This document shows positions 39,046-52,623 of a stretch of 64,000 nucleotides of DNA, in pieces; position 1 is the first letter of the stretch, and each line of letters starts with the position of its first letter. The notes beneath the pieces were generated by a model that ran no database searches, had not been told where the DNA came from, and was given only the letters and a program-made list of their open reading frames with translations. The translations under genes and the position numbers were made by a program. This stretch comes from Onchocerca lupi. Lineage: Eukaryota; Nematoda; Chromadorea; Rhabditida; Onchocercidae. The stretch covers positions 1 to 64,000 of the forward strand of contig JAOVVO010000082.1 in NCBI GenBank assembly GCA_028564675.1, given 5' to 3'.

Positions 39046-40356
39046 TTTACTATTTTCTCAGATGCTATTTTTCGAATGATCATTTTCTATCTTAGATTTT
39101 TTTCTCACGTACAGATGACTTAAATTATTTAATATCCTGAAATATCACATTTGGCTTTTTTTTTTCTTCAATAATTTTTTTAAAACTATTTTAAAATTTC
39201 TATTAATTAATTTTTTTCATAATTGTTGAATTATCCAATATAGCGCAATACTGATCTATTTCGAAACACATGTTTCAATTTTGATGTTGTCATTAAAAAT
39301 TTGTCGATCATTATTTTAATTGATTTTTAGTCGAGAATGTTCAAGTCGAGAGTGAGTGAGAAAAAACAAAGTTTGTTGTAAAAACTTTGCAAGAAAATAT
39401 TAATAATCACATATTTTTAGTTAGCAAGCTTTCAAATTCATTTGCTTGTTTATCGAAAAATGTGGCATAACAAAAATCAACTTTAAAATAATGCAATTAA
39501 CGTAATGTTGTGTAAAGTGAATAAATTTTCATTTCGCTGAAAAGTTATTATATCAAATAGCATTTATGTTTTTTTCAAACACCAATGAGGCTCAATTTTT
39601 TTGGCACTTAAAAAGCCAAAAACTCATATTAGGCCTCAAGAAAATGTCTTAGCGTTGAAATCTCTATGAAAAGCTTAAAAGCAAAACAAAAAAAAAAAAA
39701 GAAAAAAAATGAAAAATGAAGAAATATTTCCAATTTTTGATAATTTCATCTTTTCAAATTTATGAAGAACAAAAAAAAAAAAAAAAAGAACGATGATTAA
39801 ATGATAATTTGTTTGCTGTTATTTCTGAGAAAAAAAATTTTAGGCACAAAAAAAAAAAAATCAATCAGTACAGAGATAACAAAAACAATTATGATAATTT
39901 AATTTATTGAATTTTCAAACTTTCCAAATGATTAATTTTTATCAAATTTCCATATACAGTAAACGAATGAAACGTAAAATGATGACTTCATACTTCTGTT
40001 TTTTGTAAAAAAAAAAAAAAAAAATATTTGATCTTTGGATGATAATAATTCAAATTGAAAACATAAATATATATATTATATATATGTAATTTTTATTTAA
40101 TTAAATTTAAATTTTTCATTTTTACTCCAACTAAACTATTCAAAGAGAGAGAGAAAAAACTAAATAATAGAAATCAATTATTTTTACAACCAATCAACCA
40201 TTTGCAACTATTAAACCAAAATTTTCACTAACCTTTTAAATAAATTAAAAACATTGAATACGGGAAGCTTTTTCTTTTCATCGAAAATATGAAATAAACA
40301 AAACATTTGAAGCTCTATTTATATATTAAAATTTAACTGTTCCTATTCAAAAGAAC

Positions 40357-40387
<31 letters not shown>

Positions 40388-41522
40388 AAAATTAGCCGCC
40401 AAATTCAAATTGACCTAATAATTTAAACTCTGTCTAGGAATTTTTTGCAAAATTTTTATCCATTATATTTTAATTACAAAAAAAAAAAAAAAGAAAAAAT
40501 CTCGTCATAATGAAGTTTAAAAATTTTGAATAAAATTTGATATTTTTTCTGATATTTTGAATGAAGTTTGATCTTTTAAAACTATTCTCTTGTTATTAAG
40601 AAATAATAGAACAGCTGTAAAATTTGATGAAATTTGCTGATAAACAGATTTTCAATTTCAAAATATATCCTCTCATCCAAAGTCAGTTAAAAATATAAAA
40701 GTCATATTTTTAAAAAAAGATTTAACTGCAATAAACAAAAACAATGAATTCGCTTAGAAAATATGACTGTTATCATTTTAGATGCAATATTGGTTGATAA
40801 GACAGGAATGATTTATGTTAATTTCTGGTTGCAAGATTATTTCTTGATAAATTTGATTAATTTATTCGCTAATTAAAATTGCCATTGGTTTTGTGTAATG
40901 TTTTCAAAATTTGCCACAACTAAGTGTTTATATTTATTTCATTGTCAATTAATTCATCATTAATAAATTATCGTCAATTCTCCGAATAAATTATTAATAC
41001 TAATTATTTCTAAAAATTTAATAAATAAATAACATAGCTATTTGACTAAAGTTCATATTATTTGTGAAGCAAAAAAAAAAAAAAAAGTAAAAAAAGATTA
41101 TGTTTCAAGAAAAATAAATAAAACTTTTTGTTTTTGTTAGAACATAAAAAAATAAAGCTTTTCTAAAAATTTAATTCTCTTTTGAAAAAATAAAATTAGA
41201 AAAAATAATAAAATTTAAAATTTTTCGAAAACAAAAATTTAAAAAAATAAATTTAAGGAAAAATAAAATTTTTCTTGAAACTTGATCTTCTTTTGCTATT
41301 TGGAAAAGAAATATTTTTCAAGAAATTCTGGATCTACTCATTGTAGAAAGTTTGCTGTTGCATTCAGTTATCAATGGGATAGATTTTGTATTAATTTCTT
41401 AATTCAAAATAGCAATAATTGAATAGCAAATAATTGATGTGGTACATAGTAGAAAATCAAACGTATCATGAAGGAAATTGAATTTAGAGAGGAATTTAGA
41501 ATTTATTTGAAATTTGGAAAGG

Positions 41523-41644
41523 AGTAACATAGCCACAAGATTGTTCAGTTAAAATGAAGTCAAGTGAACTGGAATGAAAGAAAAGTAACATAGCCATAAG
41601 ATTGTTCAGTTAAAATGAAGTCGAGTGAACTGGAATAAAAGAAA
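41523..41644. repeat. 61-bp direct tandem duplication
   Basis: AGTAACATAGCCACAAGATT at 41523 repeats as AGTAACATAGCCATAAGATT at 41584, and the two 61-base copies match except for a few substitutions. This looks recent compared with other arrays here. Confidence 0.9.
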
Positions 41645-43059
41645 AAGAGGTTTTTTTGAAATTTTGGAGGGATATTTGAATTGTCAAAAAAAATTGGGCA
41701 TTTTGAGATATAACACGATTGATAATACGATCGATAATCGTGAGAAAGGAACAAACAATTTTTACACAAGAAAAAATATTGTAATATAATTTAATTGAAT
41801 AAAAAAGATGGTAACGGATATGCAAGTACAAGATTAATCATTTGATTAAAATTATTTTAACTCTAAATGAAACGTTTAAATGACTGTTATAAATTAGCAT
41901 ATGAATTAGCATATATTGAGAATTTTATAGATAATTGCTCATTATTTATTCTACAAATTTTTAACCATTTGTTTTATATAATTTTCTGTAAAAATTAATT
42001 CCAGTTAGGAATTAATTTCGATTTTCTCGACATTTATTATTTAAAAATTTTTCACGAATTATAACTATATTATTAGCGAGATGAAAAATTTTCTTTGAAT
42101 TATGTTTGAATTATTATTTATATCTTTCAAAAGTCTTATAAAATATATATATATATGTAATTCTAAATATAAACTATTTAGAATACTGAATTTTTGGTTA
42201 AAAATTTTTGATTATTATTGGAATATCTTATCAAATAAACAGTTAAATTAATCAATAAACAGTAAATCTATTTAATATTCATCCCTTTAACAATTTTTAA
42301 AAACTGTTCACAATTTTTGACTAATTACTTCATTTTTCAGGAGAAGGTTATTAAAAACATCGGCCAAAATGAATTGCATGCAAAAGTTTACGCATACTTA
42401 TTCGTTTACGTTAATAAATATTTTAAATAAATTAAAATATTTTAGATATTGTAAAATTAAGCAAAATAGTAAGTTACTTCGAAAAAAATAGAGGGAAATA
42501 ATGGAATGATAATTTGAAAGATATTGTAATGAAGTGATAAAAGTTCGAGACAAATCATTTTAAATCAAAACTAATTACAACTAATTTTAAACGAAAATTT
42601 ATTTTTGTAATTTAAGAAGCAATTCAAAAAATAAAAATAAAAAAACGATGAGTTTTCCAGCAATGTAAACAAACTTATTTTTGTTATTTGAATTTTATTA
42701 GAAGATAAACAAGAAATGAATGTCATGATTGCTGACAAGTTAGCCGATAAAAAAACCTAGATGTAAAATTTGGATGAAATAAGCTTAGAAAGGAAAATAA
42801 GAAATAAATAAAGAAAAAAAAATGAAAATTTTAAAACGAAAATATTTTTAGAATTTTGTTGTAAAGAGATTAATTCGTTTAATTAAAATAAAAACACAAA
42901 TTGAATGACGCGATACTAAAAAAATTAATCACTAAATTTAATATAGATTTTAAAATAGCACAATTCGAAGAGAATCGAACTGTAATTTCATTTTTGTTTA
43001 TAATTGTAATTATGCAAAATTTTTTAAAAACAAGAAAAAAATTGAGAAGAATTTTTAAG

Positions 43060-43600
43060 GATAATAATGATCTAATTGCGATGTTAAAAAAAAAAAAAAT
43101 AAAATTGTAATGTAAAATTTCAAGATGGTTACAAAAAAATTTGAAGATAATAAAGTTGGCGAAAAAATTCTCGATAATAATAACATCTATAATTGCATAG
43201 TAAAAAAATTTAACGATAATTAATAAAGTTGGAGAGAAATTTTTTACGATAATAACGATCTAATTGTGATGTAAAATTTCAAAACAGTTACCGAAAAGTT
43301 TTGAAGACAAAAGAATTGGCCAAGAAATTTTTAAGGACAATGATGATCTTGCTCGATCTGTCAACTTAAGCAACATTGGGCTTGATGGCTAATACTTGAA
43401 ATCGAAGTGAGCATGTAAAAAAGTAATAAAATGCTTGAAAAATGGTAACGTAAAAAATAAAATTTTAATGTAAAATTTCAAAATGATTTGCCAAAAAGTT
43501 TTGAAAATAATAAAGTTACCAAGAATTTTTTGAAGATAGTAGCAATCTAATTAGAGTGTAAAATTTCAAAACAACTACCAAAAAGTTTTGAAGCATAATA
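43060..43600. repeat. Degenerate tandem array around GATCTAATTG...GTAAAATTTCAAAA
   Basis: Units carry TGTAAAATTTCAA followed by (A)AAGTTTTGAAGA, AATAAAGTTGGC and (G)AAATTTTTAAGGA words. Copies begin near 43110, 43268, 43468 and 43556 with irregular spacing. The flanking words GATCTAATTG, AATCTAATTAG and again GATCTAATTGACG mark unit edges. No coding frame persists through it. Confidence 0.7.
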
Positions 43601-43889
43601 AACATTTTAGAGGACGTAGAAATTGAATGGAAAACGTACGATTGACGATGTTTACTTGCCAAAGTTAGCAAGACAGATTGATGCAAAAATTTTGGTGAAA
43701 TGCAGCTGTTAAACGAAGACTGAAAGCATTTTATCCTAAACAAAATTAATCAACGATCTAATTGACGTAAACGTCAGATAAAGATACTTTCACTCTTACC
43801 ATTTGCATAGATAGTTGATTTGATTTGATTTCTTTTCCTTATCACTGTTTAATCCTATTAATGTACCATGCACTAATAAATATCTTAAT

Positions 43890-44415
43890 TTAGCAGCAAA
43901 TGTCAATTTTTATTCTAAAAAAAAAATCATAGAATGTTTAATCTATTGATCTAATCAAATTTTAAAAAGTAGGAATAAGGTGACAGAAATTATAATTTTA
44001 GTCCTGAAAAAGGTGATGAAAAACATAATTAATCTATTTAAAAAAATCAACATTTTGTCTATTTCATTTATTTGATTATTTTTATAAAATAGCAATAATG
44101 CATGATATAAATCTCAATTTTAATTCTAAAGAAAAGTCATCGATGTTCTATTTTTTTTTCTTTTTGTTTAATTATTTTAATAAAGTGGTAAATTTTGAAT
44201 TTATTGTAAAAAAAAAAAGATCATAAATGTTTAATCTACTCTATCTATTCAATCATGATCAAGTAGTAATGATGTAATACAAATTTAAAATTTATTTTGA
44301 AAAAGGATCCTAGTCATTTAATATGTTTAATTTATTTAATCATAATTTATAGAACTGCAATAGCTATAACATAAATTTCAATCTTAGTTCTAAAAAAAGA
44401 TCATAATTGCTCAAT
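43890..44415. repeat. Degenerate tandem array, period about 100-120 bp
   Basis: Repeated order of words: a TAGCA(A)TAATG/GCAAATG start, then TATAAATCTCAATTTTAATTCTAAA, an A-rich run, ATCATA(A)ATGTTTAATCTA and TTTAATTATTTT. About five diverged copies can be followed. It may be the same family as the array just upstream. Confidence 0.6.
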
Positions 44416-44971
44416 TTATGAGCTATTTCTGATAAATATAAGTAAAGTTTTGCAATTTTTATTGTTAAGTAATAAAAAAGATTTCAATTTAAGTAAATAA
44501 AAAATTTATTGTACAAAAATTGTAAGACTTTTCAATTTAAAAAAAAAAAAAAACTTTCTTCTTCAAAATCATAAATCCTGAATATGGTCAAGAAATACTC
44601 AGCATTTATGATATTTTTTAATTATTTATAAATATAATTGATGACGAAGTAAGGTTGAAAATATGATTTGGACTTGTTAGTTAGCAATTTTATTTCGTTT
44701 ATGAATACTTGCAGATTCAAATCGTAGTAGGAATTTCGATAATCGAATTGTTCAGCTATTCTTATTAAATAAATGTACGCTATTATTCTTGACAGAACAT
44801 TGCAAATTCCTCACAGATTGCTTTCGTTGCATTCGAATAGGTGCGTATTTTTATATATTTATATACCTAATTTTCTTTTTCCCTGTCATATCTGTGACAG
44901 GAGAAGCCTCAAATATCAATAGCGCTACAAAATTATAAATTAATAAAAAATTAATTATTGGAAATAAGGAA

Positions 44972-45271
44972 TGCTAAAGATCAAGTGGTGCGAAATAGTT
45001 TCAAAGAGAGACAAACATTTTTACCGCCAAAACGGTCCAATTCATAAGAAAGTGTGGCCAACCAATCAAGAAGCGGTATGATGGAGAATAGGTATGAAGG
45101 AGAAACCCCGAAAGGATTTGAAAGGACAGGATTTTGGAGTCGGAGTTCTTACAACGACACAGCAATAGCAACAGTTCGAATTTCAAAGCAATAGTGGCAA
45201 CAGTCTGACAATATATTTGAACATATTCATATGAGCAACAAAGAACAAACAATCCAGTAATCAATTTGACA
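44972..45271 (+). mobile_element. Diverged solo-LTR relic, same family as 32024-32544
   Basis: It shares ordered words with the copy at 32024: AAGGAATGCTAAAGATCAAG, ACCGCCAAAAC, a GAATAGG block, CCCGAAAGGATTTGAAAG, then TTCTTACAACGACACAG. It ends AATTTGACAGG where the other ends CTCAACAGG. The AATAAA part of the other copy is missing, so this copy is truncated or internally deleted. It is less AT-rich than its surroundings, and no internal coding region is left. Confidence 0.6.
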
Positions 45272-46293
45272 GGATATACTCTGATAATTGTGTCAAATTT
45301 TCAAAGTAATCAATAAGAACTTTCGGCGATTCAAGATTTTGGACAAACAAACACTTACATTTTTATTTGTTACATAAGAGCTGAAGCTAAAAATAAATGA
45401 TAATTATTGTAATGACAATGATAAAAATGTTTTTTAGAAATGGTACTGTATAATGAATTCATAAAACATCTCCCGGGAGTAATTATATATCATTACTTCC
45501 ATGAAATTGAGAAATACTGAAATAGCAAATGTATGCATGCATTTGCAATTGTGCAAATTAACTTTATAATATTGTGCTTCAATGCTAGATTTGATTAACC
45601 TTAATCTAATCTGAGCGATAAAATTCTCGATTCTCTTACCATAAAATTATCAGACAAAATTTTGTGGCAAAAAATGAGTAACAAGAAAAAAAAGAAGGGG
45701 GGGTTGGAAATACTAAACACAAACGGTAGTATGAAAAAATGAGCAAAATTTTTTAAATGTGACAATGAAAAGAAATTGGAAGAGATTGAAGAGGCGAAAA
45801 AAGGCATAGTCGAGAGTCGAGAATGGGCCGAATAAGAGGAAGAATAGCAAAAAAAAAAAAAGTGTAAAAAAAGGTGCGATAAAATATGGAAAAACTGATT
45901 AAGAAAACGTCTCTCTCTTTCTCTCTTTGCTTCTTATTTCAATTCAATTTTTTTTTTTGGAACATAAAGTCACTTTTTGAAATTTGGCAAATGTTTTACA
46001 AAATGGGAAAATAATTTTAGCATTCATCGATTCATTCATCAACAAAAGATTAACAACAAATGTTCTCTTAAACTTAAATAATCTTTTTCTCTTCAATTAC
46101 TGAATATGATGTTTAGAAATGAAAAGTTGAGAGGAGTGAAAGGGAAAGGAACGGAGTGAAAGAAAGGTCAATATATTTCACCTGTCACCTGCTGACATCA
46201 AATCATTCATATCCATTTTATCCTATCATTGTTAATACCTAGACAATCAACAAAAGGTGCAACTTTCATTTTATTTATTTACAAAGTCTGCTA

Positions 46294-46420
46294 ATTATTA
46301 ATTAATAAACTCTCTTCTACTAATCATTAATTAATAAATTCTCTTCTACAGTTTGATAAATTAGAAAGCGATTATTTATGATCCGGAGAATTATTAATTA
46401 ATAAGCTCTCTTTTACAATT
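46294..46420. repeat. Three copies of ATTAATTAATAAxCTCTCTTCTAC
   Basis: Near-identical blocks of about 26 bases sit at about 46294, 46325 and 46390. The first two are adjacent, and the third follows after about 40 unrelated bases. Confidence 0.8.
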
Positions 46421-47032
46421 TGTCATGATTTGTTATGGCTCAAAATTTCATCAGGTATGAAGAGATATTTTTTTTTTTTAAAAAAAAAAAAAGAAGGTCA
46501 TAGATAATTGAAACATTACTTAAGATCAAAAATTCATCATTAAAAGAAGAAAATTAAAATACTGATGAAATCAAAAAATAAAGGATCAAAAATGTGTAAA
46601 AGCTGGAACATATCTATAATTAATAAAGTTTGCGAAAATTTGCATTAACTTATTAATAATCTATACGTATCTAACTTATTTTATCGAAATTAATTTATTA
46701 CATACGATTATTATAATACGATTCAACAAATACGATTAAATTTAATAATTTGTATTTTCTTAAAAATTGATAATCATACATGCACAAATTTTTCTAATAA
46801 CTTTTACGAAATACTCAATCGATCAATAAAGATGACATCACAATTTCATAATAATAATTCAATCAATGATCAATCAATAAATATGATAATTGATAATAAT
46901 AACTCAATCAATAGTTGGTATTTTTTCATGATAGTTGGAATGAAAGTTGAATATACCTTTTATATGGAATTTGACTTCATTCGGAGAAAAATCAATTATA
47001 TCACAAATTTTTCGGACTACAAGTCTTCGTCT

Positions 47033-47132
47033 AATCAAGTTGTAAAGTTTAATGCTAAAATTAGCTTAAAAAAAAAGTGAAAATTTCTAATCCTAATCAA
47101 ATTGTAAAGTTTGGTGTTGAAATTAGCTTAAA
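47033..47132. repeat. Short direct duplication, about 62 bp apart
   Basis: The word TTGTAAAGTTTAATGCTAAA with its TTAGCTTAAA tail recurs as TTGTAAAGTTTGGTGTTGAA with the same tail. Confidence 0.75.
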
Positions 47133-47639
47133 AGAAATAAATTAGACAATGATTAGAAAAATTTGATCAGTATGGAATCGAAAAATATTGACAGTTAAAA
47201 AAAGACTTCAATTACTTGCATCTACATTGAAGGGAAGGAAGAAAAAAAAATTTTTTTAATTATTTGAAAAGTTTAAAAATAGAAATTATTTCAAAAATTT
47301 AAAAACTGAAATTATTTAGAAAAAAATGCTAAAATAAGCTATAATTAGGGCAAAATTATGAAATATATATTTAATTGAAGATAAAATTATGAAATCATAA
47401 AAAGCGAAATAATTAATTGAACCAAAAAAAAAGGGAAAAAATGTAAAATATGATTTTGATAAATTTATGATATATTTGGTAGAGACATAAATAATATATT
47501 TTTTAAACTTTTTTGAAACAGACAGATACGGTAGTGAATAAAGCATTTTCTGATGTAAAAATGGATCATAGAATTTTACTGTAGTAAAAATGATTTCAAT
47601 GATTTAGCACAAGTTTATCATTTATGCTATACATCATAT

Positions 47640-47750
47640 GATGAAAATAAGCCAAGAAAACTAAAAATTATCGAAAATCAGGCCAAGAAAGCTAGAAACT
47701 AATAAGGTCCAGGCCAATGAAAACTAGGAACCAATGAAGTCCAATATTTA
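47640..47750. repeat. Short degenerate tandem repeat (GGCCAAGAAAACTAGAAAC)
   Basis: Three units, roughly 35 bases each: AAGCCAAGAAAACTAAAAA, AGGCCAAGAAAGCTAGAAAC and AGGCCAATGAAAACTAGGAA, the last two followed by an AATAAGGTCC or AATGAAGTCC ending. Confidence 0.7.
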
Positions 47751-50700
47751 ATTTCGTGAATAGGAGAATAGCTTAAAAGCATATTGCAAACAGATTGAAT
47801 GATAGATAGAATAGTACTTTTTGAATATCAATAAAGTAAACAAAAAAAAAACTTGGCCAACCATTTTGGCATGATTATATGGATTAAACCAATAATTCGA
47901 TAAATTTTGCTTGGCCTAAAAAGAAATTGAACAAAAATTGAATAAAAATTTCAATTATTTTAATAATTATATCAAATCTTTCAGTAATAGTATCAATTAT
48001 TTTAGTAATAATATCAGAATTTTAATTATTTTAGGAATACCATCAAATCGATTATTTTTTAGTCCTAAATAGGAAAAATTTGTTGCTTTAAGTGAAATAG
48101 AAATGAGAAGACTACTTAAATGATGCAGGAAGTATTAATTAAAATGACATAAACAGATGGGAAATTCGAGAAAATAACATTAATTAACTCTTATCTATAA
48201 AGCAAAAAAAGAAAAGTAATTAGCTGAAAATTAGAAAAAATAAAATTAATTCTTTAAAAGTTAGAAAAAATTTAAAAATTTAAAAATTATGAAAAAATCA
48301 AACTAGCTATCCAAGAAATAGGATCAAAAGATTAATTTTAATCGCATGATACTTATCATTTCGACTAAAATTATATCAAAAATTATGTAATATTGAAGAG
48401 ATTTATAATTATATTATGTCACATTAATTAATGAGAATTCTAATTAAATTATATTAAAAAGAAAATTGAAATTTATCAGTTAACAATAAAATTTCATTTA
48501 AACGATCAATATGATAAAATAATTGATCATTTTATCAGGTGGCAAAATTTATTGTTGTGATATAGCAAATAGTACAGATGGGTTGTAAATTAATTTGAAA
48601 AAAAAAAAATTAATTAAATTAGACAATAAATGAAGAATTAGTTTAGAAAATATAATTTGTATACTAAACTTGCAACATTTCTCGTATATTACTATTAATT
48701 GATGTAATTATCAAAATTAATCGATCGATATTGTCATCCTAAAGGATTGATAATTCAAAGGAAAACAACAAAATAAATTTAGTAAGTACTTAAGATTCAT
48801 TTGGGATAAAGAAAAGATAATTTATCTTAGTGATGTTAAGAATATTTGACGAAATGCCAAAAGAAACTTTCAAAATAATATGAACAAAAAAGAAAACTTT
48901 TCGCTTATCTGCTGATATACGGAGAATCTGATTGTTATCTGATAAGAAAAATTTCAATTGTTTTTTATCTGTTGATAAGAAAAGAGCAATAGCTATCAAT
49001 TAATGGTGATTATCAAAATTTTATCATCTAACAATACTTGTCTAACTTCATATCTAAGCTTAACTTAGCCCTAAATGATACTTTTCTTTATCATGATTTT
49101 GTGATAATTTAAAATACTAATTCCTTCTTTTCTAATTAAAATTATCTCATATTAATCATAATTTACTACTATTACTTATTTACTCATAACTTATCTCATA
49201 TTCATTACTTATTGACAAATTATTATTTGATAAATTGATATTTATTTGAGTCCAAAATTGAATTATTCGAATAATAGTTTACAAAATTTTCGAAACTAAA
49301 AAAAAAAAAGCCCTAAAATTTTATCCAAACATAATTCTTCGCTTCAATTAGAATTAAAGATAAAATAAAGTAATTAGAATATTACTTTTTTTTTAAAACT
49401 TTTTTATCCATTCATTAAAGCTTTAAAAAAAAAAAAATGAAAATTTCAAATTAAGTTGCATTAATAATTGGGAAATATTTTTTTACAAAAATTATTTCAT
49501 TTTAACATTCCTCTAAAAGATTTTTTAATTTAAAAGTTAGTGATTTTTGAACATTTATTTGTTTATTTATGATGGATATATGATGAACTTTGAAAGAAAT
49601 TTAAACCTAAATGTCACTTTTTTTTTTCTCAAACTTTAAATATCATTCCACCGATGATGAACTTTGAAATAAATTTTAAATGTCATTTTTTAATTGCATT
49701 TCCATCTTTTTTTTTTTCTAATCTGTATTTATCAATGATTAATTTTAAAGCTCTTTAACAAATTTTTCCATTTATCTACTAAAATTGATTTAGTTATTGA
49801 TAATAATCTATTCAAAGTTAACTTTGCAATTATCAACAGATCATTGATTAATTTTATTTGGCCAAATATCACTAATTATTTTTATTAACTTTAACTTTAT
49901 TTTCGCCATATTTATCATTTTCGAAAAGGTCATTAACGACAAATTAATATTTTAATTTGTCATACATAATGCATTAATGATTTAAGAGCAATCTTTGATT
50001 TTTTAATGAGTTTATGATTTTTGATATTTTAATATAACATAGTAAGTTGGAATTTCGAATAATAAATCACTTATAATCGATCAAAAATTAAAAATCCTAA
50101 AATTGAAACACTCATTCTTATAATATAAAAAATTATCAACAAATTCCATGTATTAATTGTTGCTTGTATTAATCGTTACATTTTTAAAAATAATTCAAAT
50201 TCAAAAATTGTTAAATCTAAAAAAAAAAAAAAAAAAAAAGAAGAAGAAGAAATGAAACATTTCAATTGCTTCATAGATATATAGAGCAATTGCATTTGAC
50301 AGCTCAATTATGTCACCAAAATTGGTTGACAAATATTAAATAAAATGAATGAAATAATTTTGAGAATTTCGTAATTTTTGCGATTAATAATAATAAATAC
50401 ATTCAATCTGAGAATATATGAAGAATAGCTAAAGTGAATAAAAACGAAAGCTTTAAAATGAATTAAAGTTAAAGCATGAAAAGGAATAAAGATCGAAAGT
50501 TGAAAATGAAAAAGAAGAAAAAAAAAGAAATTAAAACTTTTATCAAAAGTTGAATTTTGATGCCTTAAAAGTCAAAAATTTTTTTTCCTAATAATTATTC
50601 AAAAAAAAAAAAAAAGAAAATTTATCAAATAATGCAATGAAAAAATCGATTTAATAATATTTTCATTGTTGCTATGGAGAATATTTCTTTTCTTTCTTCA

Positions 50701-51129
50701 TTCTCTCATTCGTTGAAATAAAACTTAAAATTTGAAAGGAAAAGAAAAATGCGAAATTTAAATGATTTCAAAATGATGACATCCTCAATATTAACCATCA
50801 AATAGGCAAGAAGAGATGATAATCAAAGAAAAAAACTTAGATCAAATGGAATAGAAAGTTTTAATCAATTTTAAAATTATTAAACTGATGAGAAAGATGA
50901 AAAGATTTAGAAAAAAAAAAATAAAGTTTTTCTTTTTCACTTCTTTTTTTTTCATTCTCTCAAATTCTCGAGAGAATTTTAGAATTAAAATATACGAAAA
51001 ATTTCTATGATTGAAAAAGAAGGAAGTGTTGTTCTTTTAAATTTAAACTACTTATCCACAAATGATACATTGAAATTCTAAAAAAAAAAAAAAAAAATAA
51101 AAAAAAAAAGAAAAGAGTAAATAGCAATT

Positions 51130-51350
51130 TTGATCTTATCGAGTATGTTCTTTTCAAAATTATCTTTAATTCTAAGAAAAAGCCAATATTAATTTTGATA
51201 TTATTGTTTTTAGAATTATCTTTGACCCTTAAAAAAAGAAAAAAATAGCAAATATCAATTTTGATATTAGTAAGTACGCTCTTTTTAGAATTTACCTTTG
51301 ACCCTAAAAAAGAAAAAAATATCAATTTTGATATTATTGAGTATGCTCAT
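51130..51350. repeat. Tandem repeat, period about 64 bp, three to four copies
   Basis: TTTTGAT(C/A)TTAT(C/T)GAGTATG-like starts occur at about 51130, 51194, 51258 and 51319. Each is followed by TTTT-AGAATTATCTTTGACCCT(T)AAAAA. The open frame across this array is a repeat translation, not a gene. Confidence 0.8.
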
Positions 51351-52570
51351 TTCAAAATCACTTTTGGTCTTTAGTTTTTCTAAAAATTCACCCATAAAGT
51401 AATTCTTTTTTTTTCATTTATAATCAATTTCTATTGCAACTAATCTAATTAGACAAAATAATTACAAATTTTATAATTAAATTACTAAAATTGGACAATT
51501 GCGAATTTTATTACATGCGGAAGGAAGAAGGGAAAACACTGAAATTCAAATGATTATTTGGTAAGTGATAATCAGCAATGATCGCCGATGATAACATTTT
51601 TGGCTTAATAATCAAGTAATTGTTGATTCAATAATATTAAGTTTTAATTAAACAATTAACAATTTATTAGACAAGTACGGTTCTAATTTTGTGTTAAATT
51701 GCACTGATAATAATTCACATTTCGTTTTTTCTTTTGCATTTAAACATTTGAAATTAAAATTAAATTATATTTTTTAGCCAAAATTTTCTCCCCCTAAAAA
51801 AAAGACAGAAAAATTAGTTAAAAATTTTTTATTTTGAAAAGAGTTTTTTCTTTTTTTTTTTTTTTTTTTAAATTAAAATTCTCAATAATAGAAATCTAGG
51901 TAATAATTTTATCAAATTCAAATGTTTTGTATGCTAGAATTTTTGCATTAATTATTTTAGTTGCCATGAAATTAACAATTTTTGATTCGTTGTTATGAGA
52001 CTGGAAATGCTAATGGTAATCTAATTTAAGTTAATTTTGAATAATTAAAATTAGCTTAAAATTCTTAATTAATTAATTAATTAATTAATCTGTTCAAAAT
52101 TTGCCAAGTTTCATTAATAATTTCTGCTCATTAAATATCTTAATGATATCACTTTAGATTAAGGAAAAAATGAACTTTCAAACAAATTTATCGCAAAATA
52201 ATGGAATGAAAAATTAATATTAAAGAAATGAACCCTGGTAAAAACGAAGTTGAATTTCATTCTAAGAATTTTTGAAGCAAAAATTTGAATTGACAATATG
52301 TGACATATGAGAAGAGAAAAAAAGTTTGATTGAAATAGTATAAAATGATAGGCTCTCTAGGCTTTAGGCCACAAAAAAAAAGAAAAAAAAAAAAAGAAAT
52401 TGCTCTCTGAAAGAGTACTAGGCTTCTTGAACACACATATATCAGTATTATATAACATGTAATTGCCAAACTAATATACTATTTGAAGTAAACAATCGAA
52501 AAGTTTGGCCAAAACAATGCCTTTTATTTGACTTATGAAGTAAATAGATAATTTGATGTGTATATATCTG

Positions 52571-52623
52571 GCATGCATCTATGTATGCATGCGTGCATGC
52601 ATGCATGCATGCATGCATGCATT
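52571..52623. repeat. (GCAT)n microsatellite
   Basis: About 12 GCAT units, slightly interrupted at the left (TATGCATGCGTGC), then perfect. The tract is self-complementary, so it can form a cruciform. A short (ATTT)n run follows at about 52638. Confidence 0.95.

Larger units (their letters stand above)
35925..44971. other. Gene-poor AT-rich stretch with tandem arrays
   Basis: No convincing exon on either strand. Repeats: a perfect inverted repeat (38562-38629), a 108-bp array (38640-39045), a 61-bp duplication (41523-41644) and two degenerate arrays (43060-43600, 43890-44415). A 34-base poly(T) is at 37847-37880. Isolated splice-flanked short frames at 43656-43705 (minus) and 44796-44840 (plus) are listed as findings only. 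Confidence 0.5.

Noticed and set aside
38640..44415. Tandem arrays considered as CRISPR-like
   Set aside because: Units are contiguous, degenerate and AT-rich without unique spacers, and the genome is clearly eukaryotic.
46832..47080. 82-codon plus-strand frame rich in Asn, Ile and Ser
   Set aside because: The first half is AATAAT/CAATCAAT simple sequence and the end is a duplicated non-coding word; no splice or start context.
51005..51325. 106-codon minus-strand frame
   Set aside because: It runs through the 64-bp tandem array and repeats with it, so it is repeat translation.
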